Counted from the stretch's first letter, positions 34,401-49,700 are shown. The stretch: DNA of 64,000 bases from Arbacia lixula (GCA_963669155.1 OZ022583.1:14521105-14585104); one strand, 5' to 3'. The notes: generated by a model not told the origin, from the letters alone. Program-made: numbers and translations.

Positions 34401-36315
34401 TGAAGAGAGATTGCCCGATAGGGAGAGGTAGGAATAAAGAACGGGAAAGAAGGAGATTATGAATCTAAATTCTTCTAACTGCGTAAAGAGGAAAGTCGTC
34501 CGAAAATGGACCGCGCAGCGACAGCCGGAGTTTTTTTTTTTTCAGTCATGTCCGCTTCCGGTCTCATACACTAGGAGCTAGACTGGAAGTGCGTGTTACT
34601 GCACACAGAATCTAAATGTTGCTGCGCGGTGCATCATGGTTCGACTTGATATTATAAGCGGTATGAATGGATGATTTCGTGTACGTATGTGTATATACTG
34701 TACGGTAGTTCAATTACATGAATTGGAATGTGTTGGAACATCATGATTGAATATACTGACTGTTAAATGAATAAATACATTAATTAATAAATGATATGCA
34801 GCAAAAGAATGCTACTTGGGGTATGGTTGATTTGTAAACGAACCTGCTTCTTGATGACAGGAAAATATTATGTATGCTTCGGATGTTGATGTCGGCCTCG
34901 ACTGGGACGACGATGAAGAACTCACGCCCGAACGCATCCATGCTCCTATCGAGATCTGCGTATAAAGAACAAAATGTGACATCAATTGACACAATGGTTA
35001 TTTTTAGAAGTGCCATGACATACGACAGCTGTAAGTAGGTTGGATTTATAAAGGTATGCCATTGAATAAACAGGAATGAGGTTGGTGACTGAATAGCCTT
35101 TTCAACATACAATGTATTTCACAGTACTTGCATGACTGTTGAGGTACATTAACAAAATGACCATAGCTGGAATACTCTGGATGCTACGAATACCCGCCAT
35201 CCGACACGCACATACGTGTTGCGCGTGATGATATTTCGTCGATTACAAACTTCATATTACATTCGCCAAAAGACTTCGTTTCCTGCAGAGAATGTCAATT
35301 GGATTTCATTTTTACTGGAAATTACGAACATAGGCCGGTAGTCTAAAACCAAACGTATTAAAAGGCCCAAGTATGAGGTGCAATGCGTGTCAAAATAACT
35401 CTTTTCCATATCGACAACCATGTTTGTGCTATGTTGTGATCAATCCTGAATTTGTTGAAGTTATATATCTGTTTTTACAACGGACACACCGATCCGTTTG
35501 ATTTTCATCCCATTGTTATTCAATAGAATAAATGATATGGTACCCTTTCCAGAATGCGAGCCATATTGTGATTATTCCATTTACTTTACATGGCGTCTCA
35601 CGTGCAATATCTTGTGACACGGCGTGAGTCCTTGTTGATTTATTCATCACCAGTAGTGATGATTATCAAAACACGAGTAATTCAGTTATATAATTTGACA
35701 CGAGCCTTTCTGTGAACATGTGCTGCTGATGCTCCAATAAGTTGCATTTTATATTCGATGGGTGGCAAGTACATAATGATATGATTATCAAGAAAGTAAC
35801 AGGTCATTTTGAAGTGATTTGACACATGAGTCCTTTTGGTAAAAATAAGCGCCCGATGATCCGATAAGTTGCGTTATTCATTTAGATGATTGGCAGGCGA
35901 GGAATGACGAGGTCATCAGGCAAGGAATTGTAGAGTTTAGTTTTGGAGCACCGGGTACGAAAAAAAACTGGTATTGTTGCTTTAAAAATGAAGAGCACTT
36001 TCATCAAATTTTTCTTCCCTCTTTCTTTTGGTCTAATTCTCCTCATCTTCTCACGCCTACTCTTTCGTACTGTCCAGTTAAATCATTATTATATCTTCAT
36101 CATCTTGATTATTACAAATAGTGAAGAGAATGCAGACTCGTACAGTAAGTGCTGGTAGTGAAACAAGCAGTAGCAGTATTATGAATAGTAAGAGTAGTAA
36201 TAAAATTAGCAGTAAAATAGTAATAAAATTAGAGTATGAATAGTGTTAATTGTAGTACTAGTATAAGTAATAGTAGCAGTATCTAGTAGTAGTAGTAGTA
36301 GCAGCAGCAGTTGTT

Positions 36316-36369
<54 letters not shown>

Positions 36370-36400
36370 ATAGTAGTAGTAGTAATAGGAGTAGTATATT

Positions 36401-36452
<52 letters not shown>

Positions 36453-36462
36453 TACAAGAAGA

Positions 36463-36497
<35 letters not shown>

Positions 36498-36553
36498 CAG
36501 TAGTAGTAGTAGTAGTAGTAGAAGTAGAAATAGTAGTAGTTGTAGTAGTAGTA

Positions 36554-36595
<42 letters not shown>

Positions 36596-36663
36596 CAGCA
36601 GTAGCAGTAGCATTAGTAGTAGTAGTAGTAGTAGTAGCAGTAGTAGTAGTAGTAGTAGTAGGA

Positions 36664-36718
<55 letters not shown>

Positions 36719-39700
36719 CAGTAGTAGTAGTAGAAGAAGCATTAGCAGTAGAAGAAGTAGAGGTAGTACAGGGTACATGTAGTAGTAAAGGTAGTGAAAG
36801 TAGTCGTAATATATTTTCCTGTCTAGGAGAAGGTGCTCATACTTATATGACCAAAAAGAAATGACTTCCGTTTGATATAAATGTCAATATCGCTACAATG
36901 AAAGCCGCCACAGTAAACCACACGCACTGGGAGTCATTATAATAATGCGCTGCCGTCATGGTCCTTGATGCAGCCAGCGATAATTGTTCATTTTCCGAAG
37001 CAAACCCCATCAAGCTTGAAGAGCAATGATACATCCTTCATCACCACCAACCTTCCTTCACGACCACATCCACAGTAATTGTAATAATCCTGATAATGGC
37101 GCCCCGATGGACGCGTTTGTATAGTAGGGCATTCTGGGGAGGAGGAGGGGGGGGGGGATTACCAAATTGATATTCGATAGAGATTAAAAGCCAGATGTTT
37201 TTAAATATGTTATGGGTTTAACTTCAACATCAAATCTTCCCCATACCCCTCCCCCTGGAGAAAAACAAAACACAATTACGTATGAAAGACTCCGTGTCTG
37301 TAAGGGGGTGGGGCGTGTACGCGTCAATTGTTATTTAAAAGTAGTCCGTCGCATAATTGTGACTCCCCCCCCCCCACACACACACACACACACATACACG
37401 CCTTCTTCTAAAGGAACAAGTATCAATATGCTCCCAAGGAGTGGATATGGTGCGTTATGGATAAGGTGCACATTATGCATGGTTCCCTGTCACACTCAGC
37501 AAATAGAGATTGGTCAATGTGATATGTGATTAGATGATGTCATGAACTCATGATCTTCTCATATTACTCTTGATATAAGTGACAAATGCATTTTAAAAGC
37601 ACTCAGCAAGCGCTGATCGTTTTGCTAGTTGTACTACGAAACACTCTCACCAAATAAAGTTTAATCAGTATGAAATGTGCTTAGGAGCTATTTTGAAGTT
37701 ACGTCGTTCTCCTATTACACATGCTGTAAAATTATGATATGATATAATTTATAATATAAGCAGGATAACGAATACATTTAAAAATCAAATGCTGGTCCGT
37801 GGTTTAAGTGTAAATATACTACCTCTGCAAAATTGCTAACGCTGATCTTTATGCTGATACGCCTTCGATAATCAGGTATTGGATTCGCCGTATATTGTGC
37901 AGATTGGGGCGATGGGGAGTGTGGGGATGGGGAGGGGAGATAGGGTGACCAGGGTGTTAGCGCCCCGTGGTTATGGAAGCGCCGAAAGGTGTGCTCGGGC
38001 GATAACGTGCCGGACTATCCCCGCCTTCGCCTCCGTGATTGATGTCGTTATTACGCTTCATAATTTCCGTTTCCGTCAGGTGATAGATTCACGGTGTAAA
38101 GAAAGGGGGAGGTAGCATTATGATGTTCAATCTCGGAATTAAATATTGTTTTGTTTCACCGGCTGCTAAATGTTATTGACAACGGCAGACATAGCAGAAG
38201 CAAAGCACCTCCTCAGGAACCTGGCGGGTCGAGCCTTCCATTCCCTCCGCAATTACTTTTCTCAGTACTTAAATGAGAGCGGTTTATGTTGTATTTGTTA
38301 TTGTAAGAAATGTAGGTCTCAGCTTGCTTTGTTTGTTAAACTGGAAATACGATGCACCTCCCGTGTCGCTTCTTACAACGGCTGTGAAACAAACAAGGTG
38401 GAATATAATTCACATAATACATGTATATGCGAAACGCCTTTTTGCACGTTTGAGACATGGGCATTTCACGTTCTTTATCGTGCTCATACCAATAACCAAA
38501 CTTTAATTCCAATCGAATCAAGAAACGACGTATACTACACGCACTCGTAATTTGATTAGCCAGAAGGATTATTTTATTACTTCGCCACTTTTTCCCCCTG
38601 CCATTTCTAAGCAGCACGCAATCACTCTTCTTGCCGACTGCTGGAAATTCAGCACGAGTAGAAACCTTGTGTAAGAATTTGAGCGCGTCACTTGTCCTGT
38701 CTTAAAGAGACGACGCACTCTAATAGACAGTTGCTTGAATCGATAGTAGTAGAAATCACAGGGAAGGACTGTACATAGTGCATGTATCAGAAGCAGAAGC
38801 AGAAGCAGACACAGGTAGACTTTATCTCCATGTGTCCCGTTCTTCTTACAGCATCTTCTTAGCTTTTTATTTATGTGGCCATTTTGGACAAAAGCCTAAG
38901 CATCAGAACTTTCGTATTTCCTCACCAACTCTGCTCAATGTTTCACCCATTTCCCGTTCGGTATGAAAACCATTTCACATCTTTAAAAGTGACGTATCCC
39001 TTGCCCTTTCGAGCAACGGAAGTTTCGAAAAGGAAAGAAACTGAATTATGCCATGCTTCTCTGAGTGGCGAAATAAGTACCACAAACAGTTCTTCTATCA
39101 AAAAGAAAAACATTTTCCCAGTAATTTGATCGGCACATTTCTCACTCTGCATAACCATCATTGTTTCCATGGTAACATTAGATTTGAGGTCATGGTGTAT
39201 CCCAGTTAAGTGTGTTGAGTTACAACCGCTTCGGTGATTCGACAAAACAGGTAATGTTACATTTTGCTTATTAAATTTGCCCGCTCTTCTGTATAATTCA
39301 ATTTTGCGCGTCTCGAATAATCGTATCCTATTCCCATGGAAACCTTTTAGAGATATTGGCTATTGCAGGAAATAAATGGACACCTTTCTGGATGTATAGC
39401 GCTGACAGATGCCTTAAAAGACAGGCGTATTTGGCTACTGAGCACAGCTTTAAAGCTAGCTGTCAGCAGTATTTTTTATCTATTATAGAAAACGAGTTGG
39501 ATGGTTGCATTTGGTTTTCTCTTTTTCGAAGATGTCCACATGATGACAATAAAAAGACACTTATGCTTGCTTGGTTATTGATTTGTCTAACGTTTCAACA
39601 TGTCATGGATGGATTATAGCTGTAGGCATAATACTAAGCGAATGAACTCGGGGAGAGTGGATGCTACATTACAGTCTTTAAAAAAAGATGGACTCATCTA

Positions 39701-42700
39701 ACATAAGTATCTAAGTATCTTAGAGCGAGATATGATAATCGGTTTGGAAATTTGCCCACTAAATTTGTCTAGATTATTTTCTAGGATTTATCTAATATTA
39801 TGCATAATGTACAACAATTATGCAAAGCATTTAAGCTTTTAAGTGCCACATATGTATTTTTTTCACCAGTTATACATACAAATGCTATAATTTTATAGAA
39901 GCATTTCATCTGGCAGAAGATGAATTTTAGAAGGTCAACGATATGGACAGACCAACCTGATGCTCCTACATTAATCTTGTATGGGCTCTGGTATGGATAT
40001 GATTATAGATAGCTCGTGACTTTGTTTAAGTACAGACTTACCATGCTTACTATTAATATTGCAGATTTTTATACAAAATCTTAATGTAGCCTTAAAAGGA
40101 TTTAACCCTCTGAGTTCCAAACAAGCCGCAGCAACATTAGATTCATGTGTAGTGTATATGTGCCTAAGGCATCGACGGCACGGTTTGTCTGGACGATTAT
40201 TATGTTTGTAAAGATCGTCTCTAGTGTTTGATCGTGCAAACAACTATTGCTCCCTCGGTATTTACATAGTTTATGATAGCCCATAAATAACAGTTAAATT
40301 CACCGCGGGTACAAGTAGTAGTATTAGTTATACAGATTGCCGGACGAGTCATCATGGCGGAACCGTTTTGTCATCAATCCCGATCTCTGTCTTGTTTGAT
40401 TTAAACAACTTACTATGATTCCTACACGAGATCATAAAATCAGATGATGAGAATGCACGGGACCTGCGGCCACTGTAGATAGAACGGATCTGCCATCATG
40501 GCTATGGTTACGAGCCTTGTAAGCTTTACCAGTACATGCATATCTTCATCTTTTTTAAAAACGTAACAACTACAAAATCAGAACCCCCGTATATTATATC
40601 ATACAATAATTACAGGAAATCTCATAAATACACGAAATTGTATTGAACCGCACTAATCAGTGGGATTGTAAAAGCGTGACCTCCTTTTGTCATGCAACCA
40701 AACAAAGGGCACCAGATTTGGTCGCAAATATTCCATTATCCTCACAAAAGTGTGGATGCTGACATGGATGATGAATGGCTTTCAATTCGCAGTACCTCGG
40801 AGAGCTTACAACAAGAATTTTATAATAGTCTTTATAACATTGCCCTGGCTGGGATACAAATATGGCGAGTAATACTCGGGATGACCCAATTTGCTTGACG
40901 GTGACATGCAAAGTAATTTTATCATGATGTTTTTTCACCACCTTTAGAACTCACGACTGTGATTATTTCCTTCATACCCATTGTGTTAAAAATGAGAAAT
41001 AAAAAGATCATGAACAAGAAATATCATGAAATGAGGTAGCCTAGTTACTAGGCTGAGGAGTAAGCTAGGCATATGTATTTTTGGAATTTTACGAGCGTGT
41101 ACCATGTTTACTGATTCGGAAGGTGCTTACAGGTGGAGAGGGTTCAAATCTTCATTGACATTGTATCGCAAGTCATTCATCTGCAGATCAGACCAGCTCG
41201 GTACCGCTCTATACAGCCTGGCTTCCAGGCTGTAGATCTTTTTTTTTTTAATCTCAACTGGGCGATAAACAAGTCTGACTGCAGTAATCTTCTCACTCCA
41301 TACGAGCGTCCAAAGATTATTAAGTTTACAGATGAAGGTATACATTTCAAATAAGTTAATCATATATATAGGCCTACATAACAGCAAGGGCGGATTCAGG
41401 GGGAGGGGCCGAATCGGCCGCGGCCCCCTTCCCCCCTCCCCTTAGCTCTTGAGCTAACACTCGAGTAAAGCTTGACGCCAGAACCATACATAAATACATC
41501 ATTGTACGTATTGCAACATCAGCAAGAGAAGACGTTGTCTTGTCAAACTTAGACCCGATTTAAAATATCAAACAGCCAGGGAGCCAGCCTAGTACCGCTC
41601 ACATCGTTGTCTTATTTTCGTTTCTTACAACTTTTTAATAGTTTGTTGTTGTTATATTTTAAATTGTATAGTTTTTGAGGCATGTATTCCGAAGGTTTGC
41701 ACCAATAAAGAATAATGGCAACGATAGTCGATGTTGATTGACCGCCGCATGGGCGAAAATGGTAAAAGAAAGAAGAAGAAGAAGAAGAAGAAGAAGAAGA
41801 AGAAGAAGAAGAAGAAGAAGAAGAAGAAGAAGAAGAAGAAGAAGAAGAAGAAGAAGAAGAAGAAGAAGAAGAAGAAGAAGAAGAAGAAGAAGAAGAAGAA
41901 GAAGAAGAAGAAGAAGAAAAAGAAGAAGAAGGAGAAGGAGGAGGAAGAGGAGGAAGAGGCGGACGAAGAGGAGGGGGGAGGAGGAGGAGGAGGAGGAGGA
42001 GGAGGAGGAGGAGGAGGAGGAGGAGGAGGAGAAGGAGGAGGAGGAGGAGGAGAAGGAGGAGGGCCTGGACTATCAAGTAGAAGCAGGGTGATAGACTACA
42101 TTACTATTACTATTTGATCTACGTGATATGAGACTGCAGACTTTCACCTTGCTTAGTCTCTTCATTTCACTGCACAACAGAGAATTGGGACATTTCGGAT
42201 AAGGAAAAATGTACATCATGAATATTTCTTCAAGGCTGTAATGTAAATCTCCACCAGATTATCAACAATGACGTTTTGCTTACTGCCTATGTATTTTGTA
42301 TGCAGAATAGAGCAGGTTTAGATTTTAGATATTAAAAAGGATATCTATCGTTTCTAAAGAGATGTAGTTATTTCTTTGTGGGTTTTTTTTTCCGACATAG
42401 CATATCATTTAAGCCAGATTATGACATTTCACGGCATTTGCAATGTTTGATCAAGCCTCGAGTCATCTGTACTAACTGCCTTACCTTTAGTTCATGTTAA
42501 TTACATTGTATGCACGCTGATTAGGATACTTTATATCCACGTGTGTATGTGTGTGTGTGCCTGTGTGTGGTGGACGTTTGTGTTCTGTGTGCGCGCGCGT
42601 GTGTGTGTGTGTGTTTGTGTGAAGTGGATAGCACGACATCATTTCGTAAAATGATAAGTATGATTTTTCAGATCAAGCGCTTAAAAACACTATTTACATG

Positions 42701-45700
42701 TTATTTATTATTATTGTTATTATTATTATTATCATTATTATTACTATTATTATTATTATTATTATTATCATTATTATTGTGATTGTTATTATTATTATTA
42801 TCATTATCATTATTATTACTTTTATATCATTATGAGTTAACAGGCCCTAACGCCCCCCCCCCCACACACACACACACATCATCCCCCCCCCCCATCCCCA
42901 CCTTTACTCCTCTAACTAAATGCCTCGTCCCCATCTACAATATGTATCAACTATGCATCTGCAGAATAACATTCAACGTTTCAATTGCTTATTTGCAAGC
43001 CCCACCTCCCCCCCCCCACCCCCACCACCACTACCACCCCACCCCACTCATTCCCCACCCCACCCTCAAAGGCCCAATGACACACACACACCACACTATG
43101 TTGACGGGTTTGGGCTTGAGGCGAGGGTTGTTGCAATAGATCCATGATTTTGTGCATGCTGTTTGGGTATACCGCACATAGTATGCCTAACATCCTACCG
43201 GTATATTAGGATGATGTTTACCTGCAGATTGCCTAATGAACTGATATGAGGAAAGAAAGAATACAAGGAGGTCCAAAGTACAAGAATAGTCGCGTCGAGC
43301 ACAGTCCATATTGTAACACAATGACTTGGGTGTATCTATATAATGTTTGCTTTCTTTTTCATATGATAAAAGTATGTTCTATTGCATGAAGATAAAGTAT
43401 CAACTGATAATATTAGGTTGATAATTTGTGAAAGCAATGATCTACTGATGAAAGCGAATAGGGCTTGTTTCAATCAGACAGTCCATGTGGTTTGTCGTAA
43501 TGGTTGTACGTGCAGAAAAATACATCTGATTCTCAAAAGGAGCTCATAACTCAAGGTAGATTCTAGAAGATGTCCAGTTGAATCAAAGAAGATTGTCATA
43601 TCTATAACCTATATATTACTTATATTATGAAAGTTCATTTTTCATTTAATGAATATACTACCATGCAAGATTATGCTGAGACAAAGTGCCAATCCGTAAC
43701 TCTATACAGGTAAATTCAACGACTTCTCTCCCAGATTCCATACTTCCGCATGGAAAGCGTGTGTGTTACCAGTTCTAAATTGCCTCAATGGTGGGTAACA
43801 AGTTCAAACCGGTTTCAGTCAAAAACATTGTTCAATGGTCTTTCTAGGTTGGTGGCCTTAATACAACCGGTTACCGTTACACTGCATGTGTAGAGGTGTG
43901 GAAGAAGTGGCTCGTTTCTTCTGACTCGCAATCAGGAGTGTAATGGTACGAACCGAGTGGACCCGTCACTCGTGTGTTTTTTCAGCAGAATTAGATCCTC
44001 ATGAGAGAAATGGGGACCTGGTAGGAGGGATGCTGTGATGCAGTGACTGGTGTAACACGCAGTGTTGTGGATATTATGGGTTAATAAGACCACATTGTTT
44101 TTTGTTTTTGTTTTGTGTTTTAGTTTTTAGAGGTGAGGTATACAGCAGTAGTTGTGATTGTAATTTATGCGTTGCCATGGTGTTACAGATAGTGACGGGT
44201 TCAACTGTAATATACATGTATGCCTCCTGTCACTTCAAGAAACTTGCCATTGGCATCTAAGGGGCCGTTATTATTATGGTTATGCTACGCCCCGAGTCTC
44301 CTCGATTAATATTGACGTAGCCGTCAAGGATATTTCCTCAAATGTGGTGCATAATTTTCGTATGCCGTACATATACAGTTGTGTAGTCTGAAACTTACTA
44401 TTCGTAGAGTTATATTGATTTTAATTAAAAATCGTCTGATTCTCGAGTCGTCTTTAGATAGGGTCTACTACCAACGGACATTTTAACTTGTAACTTTATG
44501 TTGAACATCAACATCCCAGCGAAGCAATCAGATAAATATTGTCCACGTCAGATTATTCTCGTCAACTTTGTTATAATGTATGATTAGATAGGCAAATGGA
44601 ATACCGATTTCTCGAAACATGATTTTGTGATTTAGAGAAAGGCTGTACATGAGAGGCTAGCTGCAAAGTAATACGTTATTCATCTATTATTGTGATTTGA
44701 AGAAAGTCTTACAAGATACAAATATCTTACAAGCTGACAATGTCGTTTATGTGGCCACATAATTCGGTATTGCCTGCACTCAACATATCACATACGACGC
44801 ACGCGCGTCCACAAAAAGCGTCGGAAAGGGTCTGTTTTCAGCCCTTCGACGTCGTCGACGTTTTCCTAAAAAAAGGGGTGTTTTCAGCTTCAACTACTTT
44901 CTTTTCGACGTTTAGGGTACTAAATTACAAGTTCTATTTCATTTAGGGTATATTTCTATGCCATTTATGCAATTTAGGGTATATTTTTTACCCGGTTTAC
45001 GCCATTTAGGGTATGTTTTTCGACCGGGTTTCTGCGGGGTTTACGCCATTTAGAGTCCATTTTTTTAAGTGTGTTGACGCGCATGGGTAGCACAGTATGT
45101 GGTGAGTGACCTCCCCCTCCCTCCCCGGGAAGGGGGGGGGGGGGGCAGCACATAGGGAACACTATACCTTTAACCAGGGAGAATACTTGGCTCATGCCTT
45201 TACCACATCCATCCTGTCGGCCTGCACTTGTGATGCATTTTTGCACACATAATAATCACGAATCCCATATAGGCCTACAGCAGTAATTTATCTGACACAC
45301 GAAGAGTTAAAAAGGTCTGCGTGTATATTCACACCTCTCATATATATTTTCATTAACCAAAAGGCTCTCTCGATTTGGTGACACAACACAGGCAAGCGGC
45401 TTTAGAAGTCCCCCGTAAGCCTAACGCCAAACAGTTAAAAAGTCAATAATTATTCACCATAGCCTACTCGTACAGCGAACGTACCGCCGTTGCTGTTAGT
45501 ATTGTATGCTAATACAGGCCAAAGGGATCACGAAGATCCATTGAACACGGTTGTACCCAAACAGACATATAACAATACAATTATACCGTTATACACGGAG
45601 CAACGCACGTGCGGATTAAACTACATGTACATTTTGTTATTACTACATGCATACAATGGCCAATCCAACCCTAGATTGCCGTGTTACTGAATACAATGAC

Positions 45701-46654
45701 TTGAATGTATTGTACATGTATGTTTGTGTCCGGCACTCTTCGAGCACACCATCATACACCAAAAGTTGCTTGGACTGAAGCAGAAGATAAAACAAAAATA
45801 GTACCAAATAATTTGGAATTGCTGATGTTGTATGAAGCCTATAAGCATTAAGGAACTTTCTAAGTAAATGAGGATTAAAAAAAAAGAAAGAAAATATAAA
45901 ACGGACCAGGCGAAATAATTAGGAGTGAGGTGTGATGTCATAATGTAATGTGACATAATACGATGCAAATATTATCATGCTCCATGCAGCCGTGTGTTAC
46001 ATCGACGAGAATAATCACAACAAATCCGTTGGTTGTCATCAACTCTTTATATGTCATGGTGTATAAAGAGTTCTGTACCTATTATACACACGAATTATAG
46101 CAGCAGGTTATCTGTACAGGAGTTAACGCAATGTTCTCCGAAAAGTGCGCCTCACGAACTAGCTGCCAACACCATCCGACAGTTTACCTGATTTATGAAT
46201 GTACATTATATTCGATTTGGGGGGATTGAATACCCGCTGAACCATGTCAACTTAATATACTTAATGTACTTATGATATCGTAATACTTACCGATGGCTCC
46301 GGATAGTCCATACTTTATCAGGGCCAGCAGCAACAAAACAATATATGTAGCCAAACAGTGGAGATTCCGAGTACGATACATTTTGAGAGAGTATGACAAG
46401 GCTAGCTACACATCCAACAGCTCATTTGGGAAAGACAATGTAAGGAGACAGCGTCGCGGAACAGGCACTGGTTCGTGCTAGCTGTGAAGCCGTGAATGGT
46501 AATCAATGCATTCAGACGAAACGGATAAATGCACACGTACATCATCGTGGCCTTGTTTACATTCCGTGGCCAATAAGATATATCGCGATTAAAGGTGGCG
46601 AACTTCACGCTGGGTCCCGAAACGTATCTCATTTGTAGTGAGAGAAAGGAGAAG

Positions 46655-46719
<65 letters not shown>

Positions 46720-49700
46720 GGGTCGGTGCGAAACTCGAACTATAATAATACATTTTATTTTCGTATGCCTACTGGCACAGTGGTCGATTTCACATGTCAC
46801 ATATGGCAGTGCCGTATGATGACACAGGCAGATAGAAGATGATATGTACAGAAAATGATGGAAGGTAGGCTTTTGGAAATAAAAGGGAATCAATTAAATG
46901 TAAGAACGGAATGAAAAAACGGACGAGGGTATGGTTGGAAGAGAATGGGAGGAAGTATTAAATCCATGATAACACAAAGACAAGATTTGCCTCTGTTGTC
47001 AATGTAAGAGGGGGATTTGTGTTGTTCTCTGGGGGGAAAGGTCGCCCCCCTACCCCAGCCGATGTGAGTCCACCGCTGGATATCACGCGAATGAGGCGGT
47101 GTGGATGCTACCCAGTCTCTGCTCTGACAAGCGTCTCCAGCCGACCCGCTGCAGAAAAACCACGAAGACGACACGATTTTACCACGATTCTGCAATCGTA
47201 TAAGGGTTGCGACTGGAAATGTGACGTTACCTTCTTGCACAAATGCAATGGCCAGTCCTGCGATTCAGCCAGTCGCAGAGTCGTCTGATCGAATCGTGTC
47301 GTCTTCGGTGGTCTTAAGACGTACGTGGATGATGGTGAAGTATTCCGGGCATCCCCTAATTGGGATAGGATATGTTGGTTGAGACTGGCAGCCAGACACG
47401 AGGCGTGTGACGAGAGGTCGCTAGTGCATGTCATAAGCATGGCTTCATGTATAAGGATCAATGAATGCATCAACCGGGGTCGGGGTCGGAAGGGGGTGGG
47501 TGGGGTGGGGTGAGGTTTGGGGATTTGGGGAGGGGAGAGGGTAGGGGTCAGAGACGAAAGTAGTGAGGGAGAGAGAGGAGGGATGGAGGAGTGAAGTGGA
47601 TGGTCGAGGGGGGGGGGGGAGGGGGAGGGGTGATGGTAAGAGATGAAAGGAGTGAGGGAATGGAGGGGTCGATAAAATAATGGTCGATGGAGGGGTGGGG
47701 TGGGGAGAAATATAGTTTTATGAAAATACAGTGATGAATAGATGAATGAATAGGAGGAAAGGACAATGAAGGAATGCGTGATTTTTTATATTTATCAAAA
47801 CATTGAAGGAGGAGAGGCAGGAAAGGATGACTATGAATGAATGCACGAATAACGACCATGACTCCATGAACTAATAAACGTCCATCCAATGAAGAATCAA
47901 TAATATGCTTATTGTGAGTAGATATGGATGAGATGTAGGAGCGGAATATGGTTATGAATGATAATTTGCATATCCCATGGAGCACCGTGTTGTCTGACCT
48001 ACACACACACATTTTTTTTCCCAATGATCTTTATTCTGATTCCATAATAATACAAATTAAATTCATACTCAGTTTAAAATATTAACACAAATTAAACAAA
48101 ACAANNNNNNNNNNNNNNNNNNNNNNNNNNNNNNNNNNNNNNNNNNNNNNNNNNNNNNNNNNNNNNNNNNNNNNNNNNNNNNNNNNNNNNNNNNNNNNNN
48201 NNNNNNNNNNNNNNNNNNNNNNNNNNNNNNNNNNNNNNNNNNNNNNNNNNNNNNNNNNNNNNNNNNNNNNNNNNNNNNNNNNNNNNNNNNNNNNNNNNNN
48301 NNNNTCATAATCATGATTATGATTATGATTATGTTTATTATTATTATCGTCATGACTATTATCATTATTAACATTATCATTCATCATTATTACTACTATT
48401 ACATCATTATGAGTTCACAGCCCTAACGCCCCCCCCCCACACACACACATCATTCCCCCCCCCCCCCATCCCCACCTTTATTCCTCTAACTAAATGCCTC
48501 GTTCCCTTCTACACTATGTATCAACTATGCATCTGCAGAATAACATTCCATTACTTATTTGTAAGCCCCACCTTTCCTCCCACCACTTCCACCCCACCCC
48601 ATTCATTCCCCACCCCACCCTCAAAGGGCCAATGACACGTACACCACACTATGTTCACGGGTTTGAGCTTGGGGCGAGGGTTGTTGCAATATAGTTCCAT
48701 GATTTTTTACATGCTGTTTGGGTATACCGCACACAGTATGCCTACATCCTACCGGCGTATATCAGGATGATGTTTACCTGCAGATTGCCTAATGAACTGA
48801 TATGAGGAAAGAAAGAATACATGAAACAAGGAGGTCCAAAGTACAAGAATAGTCGCGTCGAGCACAGTCCATATTGTAACACAATGACTTGGGTGTATCT
48901 AATGTTTGCTTTCTTTTTCATATGATTAAAGTATGTTCTGTTGCATGTAAAGTATCTACTACTGATATTAGGTTGATAATTTGTGAAAGCAATGATCTAC
49001 TGATGAAAGCGAATAGGGCTTGTTTTAATCAGACAGTCCATGTGGTTTAATGGTTGTACGTGCAGAAAAACATATCTGATTCTCAGAAGGAGCTTAGTTA
49101 TGAACTCAAGATAGATTCTAGAAGATGTTCAGTTGAATCAAAGAAGATTATCATATCTATAACCTATATTTCACTTATATTATGAAAGTTAATTTCTAAT
49201 TTAATGAATATACTACCATGCAAGATTATGCTGAGACAAAGTGCCAATCCGTAACTCTATATGTACAGGTAAATTCAACGCCTTCTCTCCCAGATTCCAT
49301 ACTTCCGCATGGAAAGCGTGTGTGTTACCAGTTCTAAATTGCCTCAATGGTGGGTAACAAGTTCAACCAGGTTTCAGTCAAAAACATTCTTCGAGGGAAA
49401 CATGGAAAATGGTCTTTCTAGGTTGGTGGCCTTAATACAACCGGTTACACTGCATGTGTAGAGGTGTGGAAGTGGCTCGTTTCTTCTGACTCGCAATCAG
49501 GAGTGTAACGGTTCGAACCGAGCGTACCCCTCACTCGTGTGTTTATCAGCAGAATTAGCTACATGAGAGATATGGGGACCTAGTGGGAGGGATGCTGTGA
49601 TGCAGTGACTGGTGTAACACGCAGTGTTCTGGATATCTTGGGTTAATAAGACCACATTGGTTTTTTTTAGTCTTTAGAGGTGAGGTATACAGCAGTAGAT

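Larger units (their letters stand above)
42833..48012 (+). repeat. tandem segmental duplication, copy A (about 5.2 kb)
   Basis: It begins GAGTTAACAGGCCCTAACGCC and ends near CGTGTTGTCTGACC before a CA run. It matches copy B (48411-53550) along its whole length in the same orientation with scattered substitutions and small indels. Contents in order include a tRNA-like segment, a TTTAGGGTAT tandem patch, signal-peptide exon 1 (minus strand), a (GA)n, a MITE and a G-rich tract. Confidence 0.93.

Noticed and set aside
36206-36778. 190-codon minus-strand open frame, nearly all Leu/Tyr
   Set aside because: It is the translation of the (AGT)n array; no signal, domain or splice context.
36843-37034. 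Minus-strand frame with a hydrophobic stretch (CVWFTVAAFIVAILTFISNG), considered as the signal-peptide exon of the IgGFc-binding gene
   Set aside because: Its only phase-correct donor (GTCATT) is poor, and the exon at 46291-46381 has a clean ATG, signal peptide, GTAAGT donor and correct phase.
38170-38550. 126-codon plus-strand frame
   Set aside because: Irregular composition, no domain, no splice signals; probably chance within the intron.
41612-42117. Open frames of 117-154 codons reading poly-Lys, poly-Arg, poly-Ser/Leu
   Set aside because: They are translations of the (GAA)n(GGA)n array in different frames.
44167-44391. Similar 60-74-codon frames in copies A and B (GRYYYGYATPRVSSINIDVA)
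   Set aside because: Similarity is explained by the DNA duplication; no splice sites or family match support coding.
46293-46481. Plus-strand frame opposite exon 1, conserved in both copies
   Set aside because: It is the antisense shadow of the signal-peptide exon.
46402-46893. 163-codon minus-strand frame, partly kept in copy B
   Set aside because: It runs through the (CT)n tract, and the two copies diverge by frame after a shared part, so it is more likely upstream or 5' UTR sequence of exon 1 than a protein.
48069-48387. Open frames of about 100 codons crossing the N gap
   Set aside because: Most of their length is unknown sequence.
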